A stretch of DNA of 64,000 nt from Geosiphon pyriformis (Eukaryota > Glomeromycota > Glomeromycetes > Archaeosporales > Geosiphonaceae), in the NCBI GenBank assembly GCA_016748015.1, contig JAAOMT010000441.1, forward strand, positions 1 to 64,000. The letters run 5' to 3'. The notes under the pieces are model-generated. The model was not told the DNA's origin, did not search any database, and was given only the letters and a program-made list of their open reading frames with translations. Position numbers and translations under genes: made by a program. How positions within the stretch are numbered: the first letter of the stretch is position 1; every line of letters starts with the position of its first letter. This document shows positions 35,701 through 48,891 of the stretch, piece after piece.

Positions 35701-38209
35701 CTGTATATAAAAAAAATTTGGTTTAAAAGAATTTAGAAAAAATCTTTTTGGTTATTTTTATTAATGTTATTAGTTTTAGTATTGATTAATACACTATTCT
35801 ATTTATAAGGCTTTAAAATTTTAAAAATCCAAGTTTTCTTCTATAAAACAGAAATTATATTAATATTTAGACAACAATTTAATAAGACCAAGAAATTATT
35901 CATAATTTCAGAATTATAGTGCTTCTATAACTTATTCAAAATGTTAGACAAGCCAATAGTTTTGCTATTAGGTAAATTTTTTACTGTTCAAATCAACTTT
36001 TCTAAGCTAATTTATTTTATAAACTTTAAAAATTCCCTATCTTTAATATAATTTAAAGATATATAATGTTTAGACCAAAGATTTGGTATTATTTTAGAAA
36101 CTATTTTCTTTTTAGTTCAATTTTTATTATTTCATTTACTCTGTTTTTTACTATCTCAAGTTCTAAAATCAAATTTTTACCAATTACCAAATAATCTAAA
36201 ACCATTTTTTAAAAAGATTTCTTTAGAACACTTCTAATTATATAACTCTTGTTTATACAAAAATTTATTTTTTTATTAATCACATTTTTAATTACAACTG
36301 TTTTTACTACTTCAAATTTTCAATATTTAAATATCCAATATTCTTTCTTAATCTTTAATAGATAAATGAAAATTTTTTATTTTTTATCTTATTTTTGATT
36401 AGAACAAATAAACCAGTAAAATTACCAGTATTCAATTTTAACCAAATCTATCTAAGATAATTAAATCTGATGATATCATTTGAAAAAAAGATTTTAATGA
36501 CTTTTAAAACTAAAATTTCTAATTTGTGGAATTTAAAAGACTGTTTATTTCTAAAATCATTAAAATTTTTAAATAATTTTCTGAAAAAAACTTTGTTTGT
36601 TAACTCAACTATTATTATTTTTAAAAGATCTCATATTGTATTCAAATTATCTTGTTTTTTTGTATTCTAAAAGCTAATATTCACACAAAGCATTTTTTTT
36701 GAAGAGTAATTTTTAAACTGAATTTACTTTAAGTTATTTACATTTTTAAAGCCAAACTTCTATTAATACTTGTTAGTATGCTTTTAAACAGTATTTAAAT
36801 GCTTGTTCAAAAAACTTTTCAAGCCAAAAAAAATCACAACAGCTAAATAATTAATATCAAAGAATTTATAAACTTCATTAACTCTTTGTTTAACCACAGC
36901 TGTCAACAAATGTTTATTAACAAAAATATAATCAATTGTTTTTTTACACTCTTTAAATTGCTTTATATTAGGAAATTAACAGCTAAATTTCTTAATAAAG
37001 AGTTGTACAAACTTAAATTGAAATATTTCCTAAAACTTGTATTTTATTCTGCACTATTTTTATTGAAATTACTTTTTAATATTACATAAAAATTCGAATT
37101 AATTGCCTTTGTAATACAAAAATTTACATCAAAGACTTAATTAAACTATATACTAGTTAAATTTTTAGCATAAAAACCTAATATTATCATTAAAAACTTA
37201 TTATTGAACAACAAATAGATTGAAAGAAAGTAACTTAAAATCTTAGATATTTTGTATATGTGTTAAGCAAAATTATTGTTTATTATTATAACTATTCTTA
37301 AATCTAGATAACCAAAATCTAAACCAAAAACAAAAATTTTCAAATCTGAAAACTTGTTTTTAATTCAAAATTTAAACTGCTCTTTTAACTTAGACTTAAT
37401 AATTATAGAAACCAAATTGCCAAATTCATTATATTATTTGATAATATTTTCTTGTTTAGCTTTATTGTTTAATCTTTTAATATTACATATTATAATTTTC
37501 TAAATAAAATTAGTTATTGAAAAAAAAAATTGTTGAAAAAATTAAACTAGGACACATTTAATTCAACTTAGACAAAACTAAGACAATTATATTATTAAGT
37601 GTAACCAATTTTAATTTTAAATTACTTACTTTGGCTATCAAAATTTTAGAATTAACTCAAATCTAAAGTATTAATTGTCACCAAAAAAGGAGATGAGAAC
37701 AAAACCTGTAAGTTATTTATTATTATGCTTAAATTCAAACTGAAAAAAAAAACAGAACAAAAAATTAAAAGGCAAAAGCCAAGAAAACCAATTTTATACT
37801 ACTTATTTTATATAAAACACTAAAAATCTGATTAGCTAACAATTTTAATAAACATTTCAAAAAAGCCAAGCAAGTATCAAAGAATAAAACATTTTATAAA
37901 AAAAAAAACCTTAATAGTATGTAAAATATTAAAGAAAAAAAAGTCAGAACCAGAACCAAAAAAAGTATCATCAAAAACAAAAGCTACTAAAACTATCTGA
38001 GCTTATAATTTGCCACCAAAAGCAACAAGATGTAAAATAAAAACATTTTTTTTAGTATACAATTTTACCAATTAATAATAATACTTATTTAATATAATTT
38101 TTTTATAAATTATTGAAAACAAACAAGTAAATACATTAAATGTATTATATTTTAAAGCAAAGTGTTTAAAAAATTCACACTTTTCATATCTAATTAGATT
38201 TAATCTAAC

Positions 38210-39035
38210 TTAAAAGAGTTTAATATTACCAAAAATTGACTTTGTATAAAAGACTAATTCTAGATTATTTTCTGATCCAAACCTAATTACAACACAATAA
38301 ATTTTATTACTAATTTCAAATAACCAATTGATAATGCAAGTTTTTTTATCTGTTTTATCTAATAGATTATTCAAATTATAAATTATTGTTTTTACAAGCA
38401 AAATAAACAAAAGTGTCTTAAAACAATTTTTAAATATCCAAACATTATAATTTTTTATAGTTTTGGCTATATATATCAAATTTTTTCTGATTAAAAATAA
38501 TTATCTTGATGCCAACTAATCAGTTTAACTTAATTTAGCAAATTCTATTACAGTTTTTTGTCATAGTCCAATAAATTGTAATTAAATTAACACTATTTAA
38601 CTAAATTCAAAAAAAACTATAATAATTAATTTTTAAAATGTATTTATAAAAATTTCCTTAATGACTACAATCTAATCTAAATGTAATTTTTGTTTTTTGA
38701 AATTGTTGTTTATGATAATTTCCTTTTTCATATATTTTTTTAATAAACACTTTAATTTGAGTTTTAACAATTTTTGGGTTAATTTATTTTTTATTTAAAG
38801 AGATATTAAGAAAAAAAAAAAAAGGTTTTTTATTTTTATCTATGTTATAACCAATTGAGCCAATAAAAAAACCATATTTTAGACCAGTATTTATTCTTTT
38901 AGTTTTAGGAATAGTTGCTGTTAAGCCAAACAAAAACCCATTACTAATATTTAATAAGACATTATTATTCTTATTATTACCAAATTTGCTATTTATATTC
39001 GAATATATATTATTATTAGCACCAAGTTTGATCAA
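38210..39035 (-). pseudogene. LINE N-terminal region, decayed
   Basis: Two open segments on the minus strand, 39035-38784 (Asn/Ser/Gly-rich, FGLTATIPKTKRINTG) and 38479-38210 (KTIKNYNVWIFKNCFKTLLF, then VVIRFGSENNLELVFYT), resemble the N-terminal half of Rhizophagus LINE proteins. The interval 38210-35700 continues on the same strand but is too broken by stops to assign domains. Confidence 0.5.
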
Positions 39036-39136
39036 AAAAAAATTTTTTTTATTACAAGAATGTTTAATATTACCAATAAAATTTTTTTTTGAAAAAAAAA
39101 ACTCCCAACAGAATTATGAAGAACTCTCTTAAATGC

Positions 39137-40063
39137 TATTACAAGTAATAATTTGGGGTTTTAGTACAAATAACAAACCCATAACTTGATACTTAATAGT
39201 TGGGGTGTTGATAATATCTGAAGATTTTTATGATCTAAAAGTTTTGGTAATCTAAAGGTTTTGGTAATCTGAAGGTTTTGGTGGAATTTTTTGTATAATA
39301 AACAGAGATTTAATGGTTGTTTTAGTAGTCTTCCAGAATGATTATTCCATCAATTTTTTTTCTTCAACATAGTGGTCAGTTTATTCTAACAGTCATGTCT
39401 TTCTGGTAAGCTATTCTCAAATTCTGAGTTTTTTACTCTTATTTCTGGATCTTTTACCAGGCTATTCTTAATGTCAAAATACTTAATGCTTAATTTCTGT
39501 AACTAATTTAGTAAACAGCAAAAAAACAAAACAAAGAAAATAAAAAAAATAAAAAAATTTAGTATCTTATCAATAACTATGATTAAGAACTATTGTTTTA
39601 GTATTGAATTCTATTAACATAAAGTATTGATAATAGCAAAATGATCAGAATTCTTAATCAAATAATAATAACATAGATTAAATGATAATAAGTGTGTTTT
39701 ATTAAATATTTTAATGAATTTATTTTGGTTGATAGTAACTATCTGTAAAATAAGAATTAATGAATAGATAAAAAAAAAAATGCTACAATTTTAAACTGAA
39801 AGGAAAATAGAATTGAATACTTTTTTTGCTTTTGCTGCTACTGTTATATATATATAGTTTGTATTATATAAAATTCCTGAAATTTTGTAATTTTTTTAGA
39901 AAAATCTTGGAATTCTGGAATTTTGAAATCCTGTAATTCTTTGTAAAGAATTCTGAAATCTTGCAATTTTTTCAGAAGAATTCTGGAATTTCTCTGTTAC
40001 TATGTCTACTTCTGATTGGCTATTCCTCTAATTATATAATACTCCTAATTTTTATTAGTAATA
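39137..40063 (-). repeat. 3' LTR of element A (927 bp)
   Basis: It matches 48279-48891 over its first ~610 bp. Ends read TATTACAAG... and ...AGTAATA, the decayed forms of TGTTAC...GTAACA. A TATA-like run (39846-39857) and a GGAATTCTGGAATT-rich palindromic repeat block (39876-40005) form the U3 part. A purine-rich tract sits just inside at 40064-40078 (minus-strand AAAAAAAAGAAATAA), confirming this is the 3' LTR of a minus-strand element. Confidence 0.85.
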
Positions 40064-40069
40064 TTATTT

Positions 40070-40730
40070 CTTTTTTTTAATATTAAGTTCTATCAAAATC
40101 TTTTAAACTTTCTAGATTTCTTTCTTGGATTAGCTTTATAACTTCTTTTTCTAGAATTGTTTTTGTAATTTTCATTTACAGTTTTTTAAATTAAACATTG
40201 GTTAATTTTCTTAATTGATTAATAATTATAGTATTTATTGTTAAATATAATAATATTTCTGATCTGTCTCAAAATCTTATCTGTAGTTGGTAAATAGCTT
40301 TTGCATATGTAAATAAATTATTTTTTTCAACAATTGGTTCAATTTGTTGTAGTCAAATTGAATTAAATTTTTTTTTTGTTTTATTAGTATATAAGTTTTT
40401 AATGCTTAATTGTTGTTTTAGTTGATAATAACAAAAGTTTTTTGGATTTTGTTGGATTTATTAAGTCCAAATTTCTAAGATCAATTCTTTTTCTGATATT
40501 AATATTCTTAAATCTTTTAATATTTTTTCTATTTTTTCTATTATTTTATCTATAATATTCTCAGAAGTATAGTATTTAAAATATTATTCTTTGGTTTGGT
40601 CTTTTTGTATTATTCTTTTGTTTTTGTATTGTATTATGTGTTTATTGATAATAATTTTTAGACTTGATTTCTGTTATTGAATTAGTTGTAATAGTTATTG
40701 TGCAAGTAAGTAGATGTTGTCAGTAATTTC
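40070..40730 (-). pseudogene. Element A third ORF (downstream of integrase), broken
   Basis: It starts MEITDNIYLLAQ at about 40730 and runs with several stops toward the 3' LTR. It is the counterpart of the ORFs at 50424-49790 (B, start MEIPDHIHIIAQ) and 54968-54261 (C, start MIILRNIQQISQKLM). No known domain is recognised. Confidence 0.55.
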
Positions 40731-41199
40731 CATTTTTACTGTTGTTTTTGTCATGTGTGCTGGTTCCTTATATACTGTTTTAGTAGATTAATTTAATATA
40801 TTTGTTTTAATAATGATGATTGGTTCTAAATCTTGTAAAATCTTATCTGGTTAGACTAGTATTCATTATATTTTTAATTGTGGAATATTACTGGTAGATG
40901 ATAATATTATATTGTAATATGGTTTCAATCAATCTCCATGTGCTGCTTTAATTAAAATTTTGTTGTCCTATCTTAGTTTATAACTTCTATTTCCTAGAAT
41001 TTTTTCAATGTAAAATAATTTGTTTTATTTAGAATCGAATTTTTTATTCTATTGTTTTTTTGCTTTGATACAATATAGTAATACTTTGTTTCTAATCCTA
41101 AATTTAACTGGTTTATCTAATAACTGGTTATTATGTCATTTTTTTTGTTTTTTTTGTAACTTTTAAATGTTATCAGCTGCTCTTTGTCTTTTGTTTTCT

Positions 41200-42170
41200 A
41201 ATGTTTTCATTAAGTCATATGTTTTTCTCAACAATATTTTTTGAAAGTTGGCTTCTGTTATTGGTTCTATTAGATATGTATTGATGTTTATCTCAATTAA
41301 TAATATTGCTGTTCTACTATAAACAAATTTAAATGATGTTGCTTGTGTAATATTCTGTTTTATTGTTCAATAAGCAAATATTATTGATGGTATAAACAAA
41401 TCTCACTCATTCTGGTTTTTTTAGTTGATCTTGATTATTGTTTTATATAATGTTTTGTTAAATTTTTTGACTAAGCTGTTTGTTTATAGATGATATGATA
41501 ATAATAATAGTCTTTTAATTCCAAATTTTTAATTTAATTCTGCTAGTGTTTTGTTTACAAAGTAAGTTCCTTAATCTGATAATAATTCTTTTAGACATCT
41601 ATATCAACAAATTAATTCTTGGTAAACAAATTCAGCTATAAATTTTGTATCTGCTTTTTGAATTGTTTTTGCTTCTGGCCATTTTGTAAGATAGTTCATG
41701 ACTATTGCTATATAGTAATTGTCTCTGCTAATTATTGTTAATGGTCTAATTAAGTCAATTTTAATTTAATAAAATAATTGCCTTACTTTGATTGGTCTTA
41801 ATGGTTTACTGGATCTTGTTTCTTCTCTTTTTTGATAAACATCACAATTTTAAACATATTGAACAATGTCTAGATACATAAATGACCAATAGTATTTTTT
41901 TCTAGTTCTTTTCATGATTGCTTCTTTATAAAAATGTTTTGCTGTTAGATTTAAATACATGTTAAATAGTATTGTTTCTTTCTTTGGCTCTGTGATTACT
42001 CTGAGTGATTAATCTAAGTATTTTTTGTTTTTCTAATATAATATATCTTGGTAAGTAATAAAATATTTGGCTTGTTGTTTTATGTTGTTTTGTTCTTTTT
42101 GAGATAATATCTCCTTAAACTGTTAAGTATTGATAAAATATTGGAGTTGTTGATATTTTTGTGTATTCAT
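41200..42170 (-). pseudogene. Element A integrase, broken
   Basis: It lines up with the open integrase of B (50880-51863) block for block, including the region encoding DYLTKWPEAKAIQKAD (A about 41640-41690) and the NGLVERF block. Premature stops (many TAA/TAG from CAA, CAG or TGG) and Asp/Glu losses mean it cannot act. Confidence 0.7.
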
Positions 42171-42289
42171 TTTTTGTTATATTTTTGGGTTAAAAATGTT
42201 CTTAAATTTGTTTTATTTATAACAAATTGTTGGCATTTCCATTTTTTTTTCCTTTTTTATAATATACTATATAATTGAATAATGATAAT

Positions 42290-43560
42290 TTTATTTTTTA
42301 TTTTACATAGCAGTCATTTTAAATTCTTGTTTCTGAATTAATGTCAATCCTTTGTAATCAGTATATACATTAAATTTTTGACTTAAGTATTCTTTCTATT
42401 TGATAACAGTCTAATAGATAGCCAAATATTCTAATGCTGGAGTTCTATAGTTTTTTTCAGCTGGACTTAAGTTTTTACTGGTGTATATTACTGGGTGTTC
42501 TCTTTTATCTGGCTCTTTTTGTGACAATACTGCTTTCAAAGCTTGACTTAATGCATCAGTAAAGATAATAAATAGTTTGCTGTAATCTGAATAGATTAGT
42601 ACTGGTGCTTGAATAAGCTTTTTTTTCAAGATATTAAAAGCTTTTTGTTAAGTTTTTGTTTATTCATATTTCACATTTTTTGCCTAAAGCTGGTGAAGTG
42701 GTTAAGTCAATTTGAAGAAGTTCTAAATAAAGTAGCAATAGTATTCAGCAAATTTTAAGAATGCTTTTAATTCTGTGAGATTTATTAGTACTAGAAAGTT
42801 CTTAACTATCTTAATCTTGTTTGGATCTGTTTTTATGTTGTCTTTGCTTACAACATGTCCCAAAAAATTAAGTTCAGTTTTTTTAAAGAAACATTTAGTT
42901 GTATTCAACTTTAATCCAGCTTTTCTTAGTCTTTCAAACACTTGTTAAAGATAATAGAGATAATCATCAAATGTTTTGAGAACACATTAGTGTTATTCAA
43001 GTAGATTACTACTAATTTCCATAGTAATCCAGTATAAACAATTTCTATAAGTTGTTGAAAAGTAGCTGAAGCATTTATTAAGCCATAAAAGATAATATTG
43101 AATTCAAAGTTCTCTTTTCTGATAGTAAATAATGTTTTTTTTTATTGGCTAAGTTCATGGCTACTTACCAATAACCACTATCTAAGTCCAATATTAAAAA
43201 CCATTTCTTTCCTCCAAATGCATCGAATAATTTTTGAATTTGTAAAGTTAGATAGCTGTCTCTATGAATAATATTGTTGAGCTTTTTGTAATCTACACAA
43301 AAGTGGATTTTCCCATTTTTCTTTCAGATTAATACCACTGGTAATAACTATAAACTTATTGATGATTGAATTAACTCATTGTTCAATATTCTATTGATTT
43401 TTTGTTGAATAATTTTATGGCTTGCTAGTGGTACTTTGTATGCTTATTGTTTTATTAGTATTGCATCTTCAGTTTTAGTTTGGTGTTGAATAATGTCAGT
43501 TTTGCTAAATTTATTTTTACTGGCAAAAATGTCTGTGAAATTGTTAAGTAATATTTTGAG
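42290..43560 (-). pseudogene. Element A reverse transcriptase and RNase H, broken
   Basis: RT blocks: KKNGKIHFCVDYKKLN (about 43270-43320), ILDLDSGYW (43165-43195, first Asp kept), and YLNN at 42992-43003 where B has YLDD; both Asp codons changed to AAT/AAC. Then KCFFKKTELNFLGHVVSKD (42840-42900). RNase H: open part 42411-42629 with IFTDALSQALKAVLSQ and VIYTSKNLSPAEKNYRTPALEYLAIY. Stops break it repeatedly. Confidence 0.8.
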
Positions 43561-43569
43561 CTGTATATA

Positions 43570-44400
43570 TTAAAATGAGTTTAAGTTTCTTAAGTTTATT
43601 TGGTCTAATTGTTTTGGTTGGAGCAAATAACATTCTTTTTGTTTGTATATTGTTTGTAATATAATATCCACATATTTACACAGTTGTAAAAAATCTAGAA
43701 TGGTGTTTAGTGGTTGGTTTTCAATTTTAGTGCTTAAGTATCTAATGATAGTTCTGCTTGGTATTTTAATAATATCTCTAGTTGTGTTATAGATAAGAAT
43801 TTTAATGTGTTTATAGTTTTTGGCTAGTATGTAGAGATTGGTAATTTCAATCTTTCTTGATTCACAAATAGTTGGTTTCACTTAAAAAATCTGGGACTGG
43901 TCCCTTATTTTTCTTTCTATTACTAACATATACTAATCATATAGTGAAATAAAAACTGATTGATTAATAAAAATAGTTTTTTTTTTATTAATTGTTTCTT
44001 TCTCTGCCATATTAACTGGTACATTTATTGTATTCATAGATTCAAATCTATTTTTTTCTCTGGCTATAATTCTTAATTCTTCTCTTGTTTCTACTGACAC
44101 TAATTGAACTATTTTTACTAAAGATAAAAATATTGTCTGTGTTATTTTTTTATTTGGTTCAATTGTGTATTTTTTTTTAAGTTGTTTTGTAGTATTGCAA
44201 TAATATTTTTTACATATCTTGCATCAATTATTTTTTTTCTAATATTAATTCTTTTTTTTACTGAACTAGATTTAAATTTTAATTGAATTATTATTGTTGT
44301 TAAAATTTTCAGTGCTATTTTCAGATCTATGCTGATGCATAAATGTGGTTCCAATCTGATGGCAGTTTTTCCTAAATATCTAAGATCAAACTATGTATTA
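43570..44400 (-). pseudogene. Element A dUTPase-like region, broken
   Basis: The minus-strand stretch 44354-44142 reads IDLKIALKI, FKSSSVKKRINIR, then IIDARYVKNIIAIL, corresponding to dUTPase motifs 2 and 3 of element C (58419-58844). The catalytic Asp of motif 3 is kept, but neighbouring Gly residues read Arg/Lys. Motif 5 is barely traceable. After it, 43881-43570 encodes the conserved linker ESRKIEITNLYI, IYNTTRDIIKIP, IIRYLSTKIENQ that precedes RT; the same linker is kept in B at 63253-63696. Confidence 0.7.
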
Positions 44401-44459
44401 GTATTATGTATGCATTCTGACATAATACCTTTATTATTATTGCTGAATTATTTTAGTTC

Positions 44460-45190
44460 CTACTTTCTTAATAGATCTGAAAGCACAATATATTGTTTGA
44501 GATTGTAATCAGAGTTTGAATTAAAGTTTGAATCATTATTGTCATTGTCATAGTAAATGAAGTTGAAATCATTGTTGTTATTATTATTGGAGTTTGAATC
44601 AGGTTTAAATTTTAATTTCAATTCTGCTGCATATTTACTAATTGGTTCTTTTTCTTCAGGGATCAAATAGATTATGCATAGTGGTAGATTATAAATGAGA
44701 TCACAATTATTACAATAATTAAAGTTACTGGAAATTAGGCAATATTTACACAATCTTGTATTTAACTGTTTCAAATGCTGCTTTTGCTTTTCTCTAGTAA
44801 ATGCTAAGTCTTGGTAGTATTTATGAAATTGTTTTAAATTGCTTAAAATATCAAAAAATGCATCTAGATTTAGAATAAAAATAGTCTCAACCAGTTCTGG
44901 TAAGTTGTTCTTAATTGCCAATATTTTATTAAGTAAAGTATTTTTGACTTTGGCACTCATCATTTACTAGATTTTGTCTTCATTGTATAGATAACCATTT
45001 AAGCATAAGAGTGCTTAATTCCATGTGACATTAAAAAGTGTTTTTTAGTTCATCCAGTTACTAATAAGAATTATGTATTGACATAATGCATCACACATTT
45101 TTCCATGACCAAGAATATTATCCCACATTCTTTTGTCAAGTAGTGTCTTTCTACAAGTGAAACATAGTTTATTGTCTCACTTTTCTTGTT
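44460..45190 (-). pseudogene. Element A Cys-rich module between protease and dUTPase, broken
   Basis: About 45190-45020 reads CFTCRKTLLDKRMWDNILGH, then MCDALCQYIILIS. The 167-codon open part (44963-44460) is helical, then has RLCKYCLISSNFNYCNNC, followed by an Asn/Asp-rich low-complexity tail. Element C shows the same two Cys clusters at 59400-59280 and 59020-58975. The C-x2-C spacing suggests zinc ribbons. No known family is assigned. Confidence 0.6.
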
Positions 45191-45629
45191 ATTTTGAATA
45201 ACCAAACCATTCTCAATAACATGGTTTGCAGTAATAATAAGTATGTATTCAGTAGTTTTTGTTTAATACTATCCAAGCTCCTATAAATGAAAGTTTTTTT
45301 TTGTAGTCAATATACTTGAGAAAAATATAGAGTGGTTTTTTTTTCATGTTTACTGAGTATAGTATATGTCAACTGTCAGCAGTTTTGCTGATATTGGTAA
45401 TAACTTGTGGTTCATCTTTTTTTCTTTCTTTCCCTTTGTTATTTTACAATAGAATTGGTAATAGTTTGTTATGATTTTCTTTAGTTCACAATACTTAATA
45501 TACTTCTCAGATAGATTTTTTTTTTCTAATTCAATTAGTGACTGTACTAATATGGTGATGTTTGTTCAAAAGTAGTTACAAGTAGTAGGTACTTAAGTTT
45601 GCAAATTATCATAACTAAGTTGTAACTTT

Positions 45630-46132
45630 TGGGTATTTCAATCAAGCATCATATTGGTTTTGGACAACCAGTTATTACTAATGAGAGCTTGGTACTACAT
45701 AACTTCTATTACTAATATCTTGATTGATATCTTAATGTCATTGACTTCAAACAGAAAGTTTTCAATCTTACCAATAAGCATTTTTATCACTCCATCAGTA
45801 TTAATAATTCTGGTGCTGACAGTATAATCAATTCAGTGACCTAATTAGTCTATAAATTGTTGTATAATAATGCTGCCTGCTAAACCACTATCAAGGATTA
45901 ACTTGATAAGGTGCTCATTAACTTTAATATTAGTGTATATTATAGTAATTAGTTTGGTGTTAAAAGTGGTTCTACTGAATAATAGTGTTTTTAATGAATT
46001 TTTTATTTCAAAAGAGAATATTGTGACAAGTAATTTATCTTCTGTAATAGTTGCTGATAGAATATTGTTGGTAAGTAATTGGGTTTGATTGGATTTCTGT
46101 TTGTCCAGTTGAGTGTCTTCTGAAGTAATCAA
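45630..46132 (-). pseudogene. Element A retropepsin-like protease, broken
   Basis: The active-site block reads LILDSGLAGSIIIQQFI at about 45845-45900 (canonical DSGS/DTGA-type aspartic protease). A stop follows, and then the flap and C-terminal parts run in the same direction (IKILVIEV...YQALISNNWLSKT). This matches element C, 59766-60302. Confidence 0.75.
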
Positions 46133-46559
46133 AAGACTTAAATAGTTTTGAGAATTTGGGTTTTGGTTGTACTTATTGTCCGAACTCCACTGGCATAATC
46201 CTAATAATTAATTTAATGAACTGGTGATTGGTTGGTATATGACTATTGCTAATCTTTAGTTTTGTTGAATATGAATAATTCTTGGTTTCTGGTTTCTAGG
46301 TGTTATTTAAGCTGAGTTTTGTGACAGTGTTTAAAATAGTTGGTGTTAATACATAACTTGTAGCTATGGTTGATATATTATTGTTACTGGAGTCTGATAA
46401 ATTAGCACTAAGTATATTTGCTGTATTATTGGTAGATAAGAAACCTGATATTAGTCTTGATTTGGTTGATAATTTGGAGTTTAAAACTGGCAATCAGAGT
46501 TTCTATATTGATTTCCTAATCATTGATTATTTAATCATGTGTAACAGTTGATTTGCAAA

Positions 46560-48277
46560 TGTTTTTCTTTACTACAATAATAACAACTATATATTTCTTG
46601 TTATTACTGTTAATTTAATAATAATAAACATAACTGCTGTTGAATACAGTTGGAATTTTCTGAATTTTTACAATATTGTGAAAACTGATAAATTGTCTAA
46701 TTGTTAGTTAAGTATTTCTTGATTTTTTGATTGATAGTTTCACCAAATTGTTTCAATTTGGTATCCAATTCAAATAATTTATTTATTACTAAATTAATAG
46801 CTTAAATATGATTGGGTTCTAATTCAGCTAATTCAAAATCTCTAGTATTTGTGACTGTATTTTGAAATGTTTGTGGATGTAATAAGTATATGTATTATAG
46901 GATGCTACTATGCAGATCATGAATAAATTGGTTCAAGATTTGTGGTATATTGAAGTAATTAGTGTTAATAACTTGAATTTGGTGCAGATTTCTGTGAAAG
47001 TGTTCTAAGTAAGTAGTGACTGTTTTAGTGTCTTTTTGCTTAATAATAGTAAAAACAGTTGTCAAATAATTAATGCTGCTATTATTATTAAAATATCTGA
47101 AAAATTCAATTTTAAATACATTGAAAGTGATAAGTTTATTGATTAAGCTTTAATATTACAAGTCAACAGTATTTTGGAAAAAATATGGAATGGCTTGTAA
47201 AGCTCTAGTATTGTTCTAATTATTGATAGTAATGGCCTTAGTAATGTCATTTAACCAAACTTGGGTATTGTTTTCTTCATTAGTAAACTTTTCTAATTTG
47301 GCAATAGAAGCATATACTATTGGTAATGGTTGTTGTAGTAGTTGCTGCTAAAATTGTAGTTGCTAAAGTTGTTGTAGTAGTTGTTTGGCAATTGGTACAA
47401 CTGGTGGTAGATCAATTATAATTACTGAAAGTAAGTTTTAAGAAACAATAGAAACTGGGTTTGGATTTTTTGGATTTTGCTGGGTTGAAATAATCAAAGT
47501 TTAAATTTTCAGAATTTTTAGAATTAGGTTTTGGTAATTAAATTTTTGTTTTTTGTTTTTTTTCTCTTCTGAATCAGTTTTTTCTTAAGGACTAATGGCT
47601 TCAAAATTGGGTTGAAGTAGTGGTGATTGAAATTTTGATGGCATTGATAATTGCAATTTAAATTCTTCAAAAAAATTGCCATAAGTTCTCAATAAATTGA
47701 CTTTTTCTTGTTAACTTTGGAATGTTATTCTTGCTAATAATGTTTTTGTTAATAATAATACATCTCCTAATAGTATATTAATAGTACTTTCAAACATGTA
47801 GTAATAGAATAGGTAAATAGATAAAACAACTTTTAGTTTCTTTTAAGTAGATAGTTGTATTTTTCTTGGTGTTTTTGCTAATATTTGCAATTTTTCTTTG
47901 GTTGCAAGAGTAATAAAAAATTTCTGTTGGGTGTAATTTCCAATTTCTCTATTTATTTCTGTGATTATTGGTGCAAACAGATAGTTTAGTAAATGTGTAG
48001 TGCTTTGGAATAATTTATTGTTGAAGCTGTTGAGAGCAGCTTCTAAATCTTTTTGGGCTCTCAAGTAGGATTTGATTTTTTTGTTAACATAGAAATTAAA
48101 AGCTGATTCTGTTGGCCAATTGTTACTTGTCAATTCAAGATGACTTTGATAGCACTGAAATAAAGATTTTGCAAATCTTAAATAATTTTCTCTTATACTT
48201 TTTTGGTTTGCTACTTTTCTAAATAATTGTTGTTGATGCCAATTTTCTGCTAAATTATACCTCACAGAAAGTACCAA
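46560..48277 (-). pseudogene. Element A gag, broken
   Basis: The N-terminal open stretch 48277-47843 is helical (QSIRENYLRFAKSLFQCYQSHL-like). A Gln-rich region follows, then a capsid-like helical part and a CCHC zinc knuckle, CYYCSKEKHLQINC (about 46555-46600). Stops are frequent. Gag forms the virus-like particle. Confidence 0.65.
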
Positions 48278-48278
48278 A

Positions 48279-48891
48279 TATTACAAGTAATAATTTGAAG
48301 TGTTGGTACAAATAACAAATTTATAACTGTATGCTCAATAGCTAAAGTGTTAGTAATATTTAAAAGTTTTTATAATCTAAAAATTTTGGTAATCTGAAGG
48401 TTTTAGTAATCTAAAAGTTTTGGTAAAGTTCTTTGTATAATAAACAAAGATTCAATGGTTGTTTCAGTAGTCTTCTGGAATAGTTATTCCATTAAATTTC
48501 TTTTTTTAGAATAGTGGCTGGTTTATTTTGGCAGTTATGCTCTTTTGGTAAGCTATTCTCAAATTCTGAGTTCTCTACTCTTATTTTTGGGTCTTTTACC
48601 AGGCTATTTTTAATTTCTGTAACCAATTTAGTAAACAGCAAAAAACAATACAAAGAAATTAAAAAAAAATAAAAAAAAATAAAAAAAAATAAAAGATTTA
48701 GTATTCTGTTAATAGTTATAATTAAGAGCTATTATTTCAATGTAGTTAAGTATTAAATTCTATCAACATAAAGTATTAATAATAACAAAATGATTAGAAT
48801 TCTCAATCAAATAATAATAACATGGATTAAATAATAATAAATATGTTTTATTAAATATTTTAATGAATTTACTTTGGTTAATAGTAACTAT
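48279..48891 (-). repeat. 5' LTR of element A, truncated
   Basis: It matches 39137-39750 and then stops where element B's LTR starts, so about 310 bp at its far end are missing here. The sequence just inside (48261-48278) reads TTTGGTACTTTCTGTGAGG on the minus strand, a decayed primer-binding site comparable to that of C (62226-62243). Confidence 0.8.

Larger units (their letters stand above)
32745..39115 (-). mobile_element. Non-LTR retrotransposon (LINE), full-length but heavily decayed
   Basis: Recognisable minus-strand protein segments occur in the order expected for a LINE: an N-terminal region (39035-38210), reverse transcriptase (about 35700-34870), a post-RT region (34860-34140), RNase H (34120-33857), and a C-terminal Cys/His region (about 33420-33350). 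An (AAT)n-type 3' tail lies at about 32742-32765 (TTATTATT on the plus strand). At about 6.4 kb it is consistent with a complete copy. Base composition has been driven to extreme AT, and stops occur every few dozen codons. Exact ends are uncertain by about 50-100 bp. Inferred relationship: the abundant Rhizophagus LINE family whose RT has FVDD. Confidence 0.75.
39137..48891 (-). mobile_element. Ty3/gypsy retrotransposon A, decayed
   Basis: The 3' LTR (39137-40063) and a truncated 5' LTR (48279-48891) flank an internal region. On the minus strand it reads gag, protease, Cys-rich module, dUTPase-like region, RT, RNase H, integrase and a third ORF. The RT-RNase H-integrase order is that of Ty3/gypsy. 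Aligned by eye to element B (for example 41200-42150 against 50880-51860), A carries many extra C-to-T and G-to-A changes, and every ORF is broken. The 5' LTR ends abruptly where element B begins, so B inserted into it or recombined with it. Confidence 0.85.
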